Source: Clavaria fumosa
Lineage: Eukaryota > Basidiomycota > Agaricomycetes > Agaricales > Clavariaceae
Assembly (NCBI GenBank): GCA_951802425.1
Contig: OX637802.1
Location: 434,001-498,000, forward strand
Length of the DNA: 64,000 nucleotides
Reading direction: 5' to 3'
The translations under genes and the position numbers were made by a program. The notes beneath the pieces are model-generated. The model had not been told where the DNA came from, searched no databases, and was given only the letters and a program-made list of their open reading frames with translations. Below are positions 54,961 to 64,000 of this stretch, in pieces (position 1 is the first letter of the stretch; each line of letters starts with the position of its first letter).

Positions 54961-55243
54961 TTCTCTTTGTCATTACCCATCACAGGCAGCACAAGTACAT
55001 GAGAGCAGACTGCAGGCACACTGCACCACACCATGTCATGAAGATCACACTCTGTCACATTTTCAGAAACTCATTGAGGTCAGACCTCAACAAAAATTTT
55101 ATAGGAGTATGAGATCTAGATTTCTCATTCTGGATTTGTGGCAGAGGCCACCGAATACCTCAATGCCATGTATGAAAACTAGAAAATCAAGATCTATTTT
55201 TTGGCAGGTCTTGCCACATGCAGAATCAGCACCAAATGCACTC
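54961..55243. other. No recognisable feature
   Basis: Unassigned sequence. Confidence 0.35.
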
Positions 55244-55558
55244 TAAGTAACAGTTCCCCTGGCTTGCAACTATGGATTTAAGGGTAATAAGCAAGTGGGA
55301 ATCCAATGGTACAAGCTGCTTCTTTGTGTGGTTCTTTGTTCTTGCTATAGAGCCTTCTCTTTCCCTCCAAGTACTATCCTTGTGTTCTTATTCTTCCAGC
55401 TAGGTTAAATCTGCTTGGTTTCCATGAATATTGTTACGTAGAACAGATGTAGAGTAGAGGGCCATGTTCACAGACTAATGAGACACATTTCTTGAAAACT
55501 TAAGGTGGAAGGAACAACTACATATGGCATAGTGTGGTATTGATACATTCTCCTAACA
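55244..55558. repeat. 315-bp dispersed LTR-like repeat, copy 2
   Basis: Matches 7516-7830 over its full length in the same orientation. Confidence 0.68.
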
Positions 55559-56046
55559 ATAATTCAGCTGCACTTGGCTGCTGTAATAAGCTGGAGCAGT
55601 AGGGATGCCACAGTTCAGTTCAGAACTTTGGTTCAAACCTGAACTGGACCAGACTGGACTGAAAATCAGGTTCAGGTTCAGCCAAGTGGGTGAACTGAAC
55701 TGAAATTTTGGTTCAGAAGCCTGAAATTGGGTGAACCATTACCTTATTTAGTAAAAGTCCAGTCCAACAAACCAGACTTGGACCAAACTCAGGTTTAAGG
55801 TTTGGAATTTGGCCTCAACTGGACCTAAAGTCTGGTTCTGGGTTCGAAAGATTTGGCCCTGAACCAGACTTAGCTGGACCATGGCATCCCTATGGAGCAG
55901 GGAAATGCAGGTTGAGTTCATTTAGCAGGGTTGTCAAGGTCCTGTCAGGTCAGTAGTGGAGGTTAGCAGAGCAGAGTGGAGACACATGTATAGTATCAGA
56001 GTCAAATTGGAGTCCAAGATTGGAGAAGCAGAGAAGTGGATAGTGT
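55559..56046. repeat. GGTTCAG/CTGGAC self-complementary repeat
   Basis: From about 55610 to 55880 the sequence is almost entirely GGTTCAG, CTGAACTG, CTGGACC and complements, a degenerate foldback of short words. The rest up to the copia relic is unassigned. Confidence 0.5.
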
Positions 56047-56756
56047 ATGGACCTAGTGGCTGCCAACCTGATAGGTTGTATGTCAGTTGAAACATGGTCA
56101 GGTATGCAATACACACTTGTGGTTGTTGAAGCGAGCTCACAATTCAGTGTTGCATGTCTTTTACAATTGAAGGACAAGGCCCCTGATGCACTAAAAGAAA
56201 TAATTAAAATGTTGGAGATGCAATCCCACCAAAAACTAAAAAAACTATGTACAGACAATGGAATGGAGCTTGTTAATGACAAAGTGGAAGATCTCTGCCA
56301 ATGAAATGGAATTATACATGAGACTACAGTCCCATATGATCCAGAACAGAATGGGATTATCAAGTGGCTCATCATGACACACTTTGAAATGGTCAGATGT
56401 ATGTTACACTCTTCTGGAATGAAACCAACAAGGATGGAGTCTGTTGCAAAGGAACTGACTGACAAGCTCACCCTAACCCAGAGCAAAGCCATCAGTGAGG
56501 AGGGATCCAAGATGATGAAACCAGTGGGAGGGGAGTCCTTACCTGTCATACTGACACAGGTTCCCCAGCCACTACAAGAACCCTCAAGACAACAATGATG
56601 CCCACCTGTTCACTTTGGGGAGAAAGCAACCAATGATGAGATTGATAGAGCTATCAGAGAAGATGACCAGCAGGTGTTTATAGCCATCAATGGTGAGCCT
56701 TGTACTTACAAAGAAGCTATGTGCACAGCACAGGCCAAAGAGTGGGAGAAGGCTGT
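56047..56756 (+). pseudogene. Ty1/copia integrase region, left part of a split copy
   Basis: Integrase core: MSVETWSGMQYTLVVVEASS, KKLCTDNGMEL (second Asp), GIIHETTVPYDPEQNGIIKW (Glu of the catalytic triad replaced by Lys). A linker then runs up to AQAKEWEKA, where gypsy E enters. A TGA interrupts after VEDLCQ (56302-56304). Confidence 0.82.
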
Positions 56757-57047
56757 TGTTAGGATCGCTTATGTAAGCCATCCCAAAGTGCAGTTGTGGA
56801 GAAACTGGGGAGGGTTGTTGGAAGGTCACATGACCTGTGGCTGGGTCGGATTATGTAATCATGTAAGATCACATGACCTGGGGCCTGGGCGCATCACGTG
56901 ATCCGAGAGTCCGAGCGTGGGAAAGTCGGCAAGTGCCGAAGCGTTCGCTATAAGTACTTTCGCTTTTCCTTTTTTGTACTCTTTTCCCCTTACCTTAGTA
57001 TTGTCGTCATGACCTTACGCTTAAGTTGTGTGAGACCCAGTCTGATA
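56757..57047 (+). repeat. 5' LTR of copy E
   Basis: Same structure as the A LTR; the priming segment reads ACCTTAGTATT (56992-57002), one base off, whereas the 3' LTR keeps ATCTTAGTATT. Confidence 0.96.
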
Positions 57048-57048
57048 T

Positions 57049-57059
57049 AATACTAAGAT
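57049..57059 (+). other. Putative self-priming primer binding site, copy E
   Basis: AATACTAAGAT, one base after the LTR, complementary to the A-type LTR segment. Confidence 0.65.
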
Positions 57060-57621
57060 CCGCCTGTCCGCCCTAGCCCCGTGTCCTAACCTGGCTAGCC
57101 TGGACCCTTAATTTCAAACTGTGACACGTTGTCACAGCTCAGCCCCTATCATCCTCTTCTCCTTTACCCTGCCCGCGGTGTGTAACAGAACCGCGCGAAA
57201 TTTTTACTGTGTGTAGATACACGTGACCAGACCAGGAGGAAGTCAACTGTGACCCTCCCCAAGTGATACCGAGTGCCCAAGGCCCGGAACTTTGTTTTAC
57301 AGCTACGTACCAGTGAATCGTGTAGTGTACAGGGCAAGGAAAGGCCCCTACATAGTCTTTCTGTAGTTTCCTGGTCCAGTGGACAGGGCCCTTGCTCTGT
57401 GACCATTGTCAGAAGGGCGCACGGGCAACTCATTAGGAGTTGTGGAGCGACCACCTGGGACACCATTTGGGCCCCACGTTAACAAAAGTTTCATAGAATA
57501 AGAGTTCTATAGGTACATAAGTACACAGAAGAGCAGCCTAAGAGGACAGGACTGTTAAGAGATCGAAGAAATCCTGAGTGCCCAAGGCCTGGAACTTTAT
57601 TTACAGCATCCAGGGCCTGTG
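57060..57621 (+). other. Leader of copy E
   Basis: Carries the two GAGTGCC...TTTACAG blocks (about 57270-57302 and 57577-57606). Confidence 0.5.
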
Positions 57622-60600
57622 ATGGCAGACCATGTCGCCCCGCCTGTAGCCCAACCTATGAGGCTTGACCTATCTGTTGCCCCCTTTGATGGGCAGAAAA
57701 GGAACTTCCGTACGTTCCTCCGATCCCTTCACCTCCTGTTTATGGCGAACCCGACTGTCTATGCTGTGGACCTGGTGAAGGTCCTTTTTGCTCTGAGCAA
57801 ACTTACTGGAGAAGGATTTGCTGCAGAGTGGGCAAATATGAAGGTGGAAGAGATCCTGGGTAGTGGCGAGGCCGGAACCTGGGCAGAGTTTGTGGAGGAG
57901 ATGAAGCACGCATTCGATGACCCGAATGACCGTGTGACTGCCCTTGCCGATATTGCAGGGCTGAAACAGGGTGCCATGCCAGCACCAGAGTTCTTCGCGA
58001 AATTCGAGACACTGTTCTGACGGGCGGAGTTGAGTGCAGAGAAGGACTCAGGAATCCTAGTCCATTGGCTGGAGTTGAACCTGAGTAGGAGGTTGGTGGA
58101 GAGAATCTATGGTGTCTCCCCAATGCCAGAGACATATGGAGAATGGAAGGTGCTGGCTGAGAGGCTTGATGCCCAGCAAAGGCGACTGGATGGGATACTC
58201 ACGGAACGGACACCGCGACCCACTGTGACCCCCGCGCGACCCACCGCGACCCTACCGCGACCTGCCGTGACCGTTTTGCGACCTCTTGTGACCCCTCTGC
58301 TGTGTACTCCAGATGTGGCCATGGCCCGAGGATGGGCCCCTGCTGATGAGAGATGTTGTTTCCGATGCCACCAGACTGGCCATGCTGTCCGTTTCTGCCC
58401 CCTGCCTGATATGCGTCTGCAGGTCCCAAGGGCCCAAACCCGGGCAGCACCATGTGCCCCCCAAATGGTGGAGGGATATGAGAAAGAGATTGCACGGCTC
58501 CGAGCCTGCATAGAGCTGTGTGAGAGAGAGAGGAGGACTCCCACTGGGGAGAAGAAGTGTGCCAGCCCCCTTTCCGTCCCTGTGCCTGCTGCAAGTATAC
58601 CCCGATATACTATCTTGCAGCGGAGACATACCCGAATTGGGGCTGAGGTGAAGGAGGAAGTGAGACTGGCAGAGCGCCTAACCAGAGTGCGGCCAGAAGT
58701 GCGGAAACATGTGCCATGAGAGCTAGCCATCCAGGTGCACTTGGAGGCTTTCAGCACTGGCAAAGGGACTACAATGAAGGCCCTTGTCGACTCAGGGTGC
58801 ACCAACTGCTTCATGGATTTGGAGTGGGCGAAAGGAGTGGGACTGGAGCCATCTCTCCTGCTGAACCCAATCACCATGTATAATGTGGATGGGACACAGA
58901 ACAGGAATGGAAAGGTCCGGTATGGGATAGAGGTGCTGGTGAGAGTTGGTGACCACCAGGAGCGGATCCACTTTCTGCTGGGAAAGACCCAGTCCCACAA
59001 GGTCATCCTTGGGCATGACTGGCTCAAGCGGCACAACCCGGATATCGACTGGCAGAAGGCAGAGCTGAGCCTTACCCGCTGCCCCCCACAGTGTTCCCCA
59101 TCCCCTCGAGCCCCTGCACCCCTGAAAACAAGTACCCTCGCATCCACGAGTATTCTGGACACCTGTTTTCCCAACTCTGGCCCTACCCCCGATTGGCCCA
59201 GCCACTACCCTTTGGTGTTTAGTGAAGCGAAGTGGGATGAACTTCCCCGCTCCCGACCAGACTTCGATATTAAGATCAAGTTCAAAAAGGACCCTGAGCA
59301 CCTCTCCTCCAAGCTGTATTCTTTGACACGGCAGGAGATGGTGGAGATGAACCGTTGGGTGGATGAGCAGCTTGCTTCTGGACGAATCCGGCCCTCGAAA
59401 TCCCCGTATGCCAGCCCCTTCTTCTTCAAACATGAGAAGGACAAACTGCAGCCAATCATCGACTACTCGAGGCTGAATGCACACCTGATCAAGGACAAGT
59501 ACCCCCTCCCCCGCATCCGAGACACAGTGGATGTGCTTAAAGGAGCGTCGATCTACTCTAAGATTGATGCAAAAGGAGGTTTCCCATCTATGCAGGTCTG
59601 GCCTGAGCACCAGCACCACTGCGCCTTCCTGACACCCCGTGGACTCTTCGAACCAGCTGTCATGTGGTTTGGACTGCAGAATGCCCCTGCCACCTTCCAA
59701 CGCTTCATGAATCATGTGTTGAGGGAGGAGATTGCAGGAGGACATGTGAGGGCCTATGTGGATGATGTCATTGTGTTTGCAGAGGACTTGGCTACACACT
59801 GGTACTGGATGGATCAGGTCTTGAGGAAGTTTGGAGAGAATGGGTTGTGTCTCAAACTCAGTAAATGCGAGTTTGAGAAGAGTGAGATCATCTTCCTGGG
59901 GATGAAGATCTCCCACAACAGACTAGAGCATGATCCGGCCAAGGGTGCAGCAGTCCGAGATTGGCCACATCCTAAGAATGTGAAGGATGTCCAGAGGTTC
60001 AATGGGATGCTGAACTACCTCCGCCGGCACATCCCGAATCTTTCTGCCCGGGCAAAGCCACTCTTCCGGCTGACTGGGAATGTTCCGTGGAAATGGGAGG
60101 AGGAGGAGGAAGCAGCCTTCCAAGATCTCCGCCAGGCACTCGTATCAGCCCCAGTCTTGGCTCTGCCTCAGGACAAAGGGAGATGGAAGGTAGAGACAGA
60201 TGCAAGCAACTTGGCAACTGGTGGAGTGCTCTCGCAGCAGCAGACAGATGGAACCTGGAGAGTTGTTGACTATATCTCCAAGGCCCTCACAGCAGCTGAG
60301 AAGAACTACGATGTGTACGACAAGGAGTTCTTGGCTGTGATTCGGGCACTTCGCGAGTGGCGAGCATACCTCATTGGAGCAGAGGAGACGATCGAGATCT
60401 GGACGGACCATGCAAACCTCCAGTACTTCCGGAAGCCCCAGAAGTTGAAGCCGAGGCAGGTTCGTTGGGTTGGAGAGCTCCAGTGCTTTGACTTTGAGAT
60501 AAAGTATCGCACTGGCAAGTCGAATACAAAGGCAGATGCACTCTCCCAGAGACTGGACTATGGAGAGATGGTGGAGGAGGATGCACCAGTGCAGGTTTTC

Positions 60601-62070
60601 CCGGAAACGGAAGTCCGTGTGTCATTCACATCGGAAATGGAGACGCTACTCCAAAAAAATAGTGCGGTACACATACAGAAGCCGGAGGAGCTTGATGATG
60701 AGTGGACACGAGATCGTGCTGGACTCTGGCAAAAGGGGATAGTCACTTGGGTCCCCCTAGGAGCTCGTGAGGCCGTTCTCGAGTTTGAGCCTGACCTCCC
60801 CACTGCTGGACACCCTGGGCCCCGGAAGTTGAGAGCAGCACTAGTGAAGGGTTATTGGTGGCCGGACATGGTAAAAGATGCGGATCGGTATGCCCAGGGG
60901 TGTGAGACATGCCAGTGGACGAAGCCCGACCGTACCAAGCGTGCTGCCCCACTGCACCCCCATCTGGTGCCCGATGGTCCCTGGTCGGTGATCTCATGGG
61001 ACATAGTCGGTCCCCTCCCCCTCTCCCGTGGACATAATGCCATCCTTGTTATTGTCGACAAATTCACGAAACGGACACTGCTCGAAGCGATCGGGCTCGA
61101 CCTCACAGGACTTGGAGCAGCGTGTCTCCTCCGGGATCGAGTGTTTCGTGACCATGGAGTCCCTCACAAGGTTGTGAGTGACCGGGGGTCCCAGTTCGTG
61201 TCCTGCTTCATGAAGGAGTTCTACTCCATGATCCGGGTAAAGGCAAATCCAAGTACTGCCTTTCATCCACAGACTGATGGACAGACGGAACGGGCGAACC
61301 AGGAGATGGAGATCTATCTCCAGGCTTACGTGGACCATCTCCAGGATGACTGGGCTGAATGGTTGTCCACTGCGGAGTTTGCTCTTAATAATCATGAGCA
61401 CTCAGCAACAGGACAGACACCTTTCTTCCTCGATTATGGACGACACCCATGGAATGGGGGGCTCCGGCCACCTTCTGAGGTGAACCCAGCAGCGGACGAG
61501 TGGATGGCTAAGCTCACGGAGTCCCGAAGAGCAGCCAAGGAGGCAATGGAGAAAGCAGTGGCAGCGATGAAGAAGAGCTACGATAAGGGGAGACGCCCAA
61601 GTCGGGAGTACTCTGAGGGAGATCTGGTCTGGCTGGATACTAGAAACTTGAAGATGGACCGGCCCTGTAAAAAGCTTGACAACAAGAGAGCAGGCCCCTT
61701 TGCAGTTGAGGAGAAGGTGGGACCTGCTGGGTATCGCCTCAAGCTCCCTCGGGCCTGGCGCATCCATCGGGTCTTCAATGAGTTGCTGTTGACACCATAC
61801 CACCCCCCTTCCTTCCCTTCTCAGAACCTGCCTCCCCCTCCACCCCCTACGATTGATGATGACCACCTGGAGTATGATGTGGAGGCGATCCTTGATGTTA
61901 AGAAGGTGGGGCGTGGAGTGAGATACCTGGTGAAGTGGTTGGGATACCCTGTAGAGGAGAACACTTGGGAGCCACGACGGAACCTCACCAATGTGGCACT
62001 GCTTCTCCGGGACTTCTTCCTTGCTCACCCCGACAAGGCCAAGCTAGCTGGTCGGGACGCCCAGCCTTAA
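57622..62070 (+). pseudogene. Gag-Pol of chromovirus E, two premature stops
   Basis: From ATG 57622 (MADHVAPPVAQ) to TAA 62070 in one frame, about 1480 codons, with all domains of copy A in the same order. Stops are TGA 58018-58020 in gag (CAA in A, CGA in B and C) and TGA 58717-58719 between gag and protease (CGA in A). Downstream of the second stop 1111 codons are open, with intact protease, YVDD, integrase and chromodomain. No frameshift. Confidence 0.94.
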
Positions 62071-62081
62071 GAGGGGGGTGA

Positions 62082-62372
62082 TGTTAGGATCGCTTATGTA
62101 AGCCATCCCAAAGTGCAGTTGTGGAGAAACTGGGGAGGGTTGTTGGAAGGTCACATGACCTGTGGCTGGGTCGGATTATGTAATCATGTAAGATCACATG
62201 ACCTGGGGCCTGGGCGCATCACGTGATCCGAGGGTCCGAGCGTGGGAAAGTCGGCAAGTGCCGAAGCGTTCGCTATAAGTACTTTCGCTTTTCCTTTTTT
62301 GTACTCTTTTCCCCTTATCTTAGTATTGTCGTCATGACCTTACGCTTAAGTTGTGTGAGACCCAGTCTGATA
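62082..62372 (+). repeat. 3' LTR of copy E
   Basis: 291 bp preceded by the purine tract GAGGGGGGTGA (62071-62081). Confidence 0.96.
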
Positions 62373-62377
62373 GCTGT

Positions 62378-63898
62378 TGCCATTGAACTCAAACAACTGC
62401 AAACATCCAGCACATTTGAGTGGGTACCAAAAGTGCTGGAGGGTTGAAAAGTGATTGGGAGTTGTATTGTTTTCCAGATGAAGAGAGATGGTGACAGAAA
62501 GGTCATCAGATATGAGGCAAGAGTCATACTGTAGCAAAGGGATACTCACAAGTACCAGGTCAAGACTTCAAGGCAACCTTTGCATCTGTCACATGTCTGA
62601 TGACACTCCAAACACTCCTGGCCATGGCAGCACATGAGGCCACGAGGGCTGGACAGTTCACCAGGTCAACATCATAGGGGCATACTTGAGGAGGGATTTG
62701 AGCAAGGAAATTTACTTGGATCTGCCTGAAGGCACATGCACCAGTGAAAGTGACAGATGCATCTGGAGGCTCCACAGGCCACTCTATGGCCTGAAGCAGG
62801 CAGGAAGGCAATGGAAGATAGAACTGGACAAAACAATGGAACAAATGGGCTTTACAAGCAGCACTGCAGATGACTGTTTATATGTGAAAAGAAAAAAGGA
62901 CAGAGTGGATGTACTGGTGTTGGTCTATGTGGATGACATGGCCATCATGGTGCCTGACAATTGGGATGTTCTATTGTTCAAAGCAGACCTGGGAAAAGTC
63001 TGTCAAATTACTGACTTAGGTGAGCTGAAACATATTTTTGGGATCCAAGTTTGACATGACTGCATGGCTCAAAGAATCTGATTGGACCAGATGGCCTACA
63101 TCCAGGCACTACTCTCACACTTTAACATGCAAGATTCCATGCCTGTCCCAATGCCCACAACCATCAAGGGATGATTAAGCAACTCTGATTGTCCTTCCAC
63201 TGACACAGACTGCACATCATACTGTATGATGCCTTCACACAAAATTTTGGATACCTCAAATGCCTCAGAGGAATCCTCTATGCAACTCACATGAAGCTGG
63301 ACATCCAGTATGTGACCAATGTCTGTGCTCAGTTTGGGTCCAACCCCAGTAAGCTACACCTAATTGCCCTGAAAAGGATTTGTACTACCTCAAGGGCACT
63401 GTGGACTACAGCCTTGTACTGGGCAGAAAAAATGAGGGTGCCAACCTTGTCAGGTGGGCTGACTCTGACTGGGCGCAGGACTCTGATGATCATTGCTCCA
63501 TCACTGGGTTCATTTTCAATGTCACTGGAGGCACTGTATCTTGGCCATTGAAGAAACAGCCTACTGTTGCCCTGTCCACCATTGAGGCAGAGTACATGGC
63601 CTCAGCAAACACAATGAAGGAATGCACCTTGCTCACCAACCTCAGATTCCTGCCCTCCTCTGCAACTGTTATCAATGCTGATAATCAGGGATCCATTGCA
63701 CTCATGAAGAACCCCATAGCCCATTCACAAGTGAAGCACATCAATATCCATCATCATTTCATCTACAAATGAGTCATGAACAACATGATTACATTTCACT
63801 ACTGCCCAACTATGCAGATGACTGCCAACATCTTGATGAAACCCCTTCCTGATGATCTATACAAAAAATTCCACAATGCAATTGGAGTCATCAAGTAG
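62378..63898 (+). pseudogene. Ty1/copia RT and RNase H, right part of the split copy
   Basis: Resumes the RT entry region, then EIYLDLPEGTCTS, RPLYGLKQAGRQW, VLVYVDDMAIM (catalytic YVDD present) and LGELKHIFGIQV. After several stops comes RNase H: RWADSDWAQDSDDHCSITGF, VSWPLKKQPTVALSTIEAEY, NADNQGSIALMKNPIAHSQV, KHINIHHHF. The end ANILMKPLPDDLYKKFHNAI leads to TAG at about 63896. Multiple stops and frame changes make it inactive. Confidence 0.86.
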
Positions 63899-64000
63899 GT
63901 GACTTGACAAGTGGGAGTGATGATAGATAAGCACCTCACACCTACCTATTCTGATCTGTGCCCTCTCCTTTTGATTCCCACCATCAGCTGTTTACCTTTT

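Larger units (their letters stand above)
56757..62372 (+). mobile_element. Full-length chromovirus copy E
   Basis: 5616 bp with 291-bp LTRs (56757-57047 and 62082-62372) differing at two positions by eye. Flanking duplication GCTGT (56752-56756 and 62373-62377) lies in the copia RT. Close sister of copy A. Confidence 0.97.

Overview
The window looks like a repeat-rich chromosome segment from a basidiomycete fungus, probably an agaricomycete. The evidence is a FunK1-type kinase with short introns, a five-exon METTL24-like methyltransferase gene with 47-67 bp introns, chromodomain Ty3/gypsy elements, Tnp2-like and PIF/Harbinger transposases, and a Ngaro/DIRS-type tyrosine-recombinase retroelement. 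Species is not determinable from the sequence alone.

Layout. 1-4516: two host genes facing each other, a FunK1 kinase (+, cut by the left edge) and a membrane-anchored methyltransferase-like gene (-, apparently intact). 4517-14520: old, CpG-poor repeat debris with two solo LTRs that still have perfect 5-bp target duplications, two inverted arrays of a 33-bp minisatellite, and a decayed gypsy gag. 14521-24356: an old minus-strand gypsy copy (D) split by a nearly pristine plus-strand gypsy copy (A, 14949-20518, TSD GTATC, one uninterrupted gag-pol frame). 24449-35640: a short copia relic, then a minus-strand Ngaro/DIRS-like element whose recombinase gene is split by a ~1 kb inverted-repeat element, itself split by gypsy copy B (25909-31803, TSD CATAG). 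36195-42449: an unclassified repeat split by gypsy copy C (36405-42300, TSD ACTAC); an uninterrupted relative of the target lies at 5.43-5.78 kb. 42450-51240: a pogo-like transposase relic, then a Tnp2-like relic split by a TRIM-like miniature LTR element (TSD GAGAC) that carries a complete but inactivated PIF/Harbinger element (TSD TTG). 51824-55000: gypsy copy F with a SINE-like insertion in its LTR, then a second Harbinger relic. 56047-63898: a copia relic split by gypsy copy E (56757-62372, TSD GCTGT).

The four long gypsy copies (A, B, C, E) are chromoviruses. Their order is LTR, ~560-650 nt leader, gag with a CX2CX4HX4C knuckle, protease, RT, RNase H, integrase, chromodomain, LTR. Each has, one base after the 5' LTR, a short sequence complementary to its own LTR just downstream of the TATA box. 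This is the arrangement expected for Tf1-type self-primed reverse transcription, and the pairing covaries between the two subfamilies. Most inactivating stops that can be compared with an intact copy are CGA to TGA, so CpG deamination (or a RIP-like process) appears to be the main cause of decay. Nothing in the window is clearly a wholly new system. The most notable points are the covarying self-priming site, the 38-nt intron-like block that separates gag from pol in only one subfamily, the ATGA-coupled RT/recombinase reading frames, and the nested insertions that give a relative dating.
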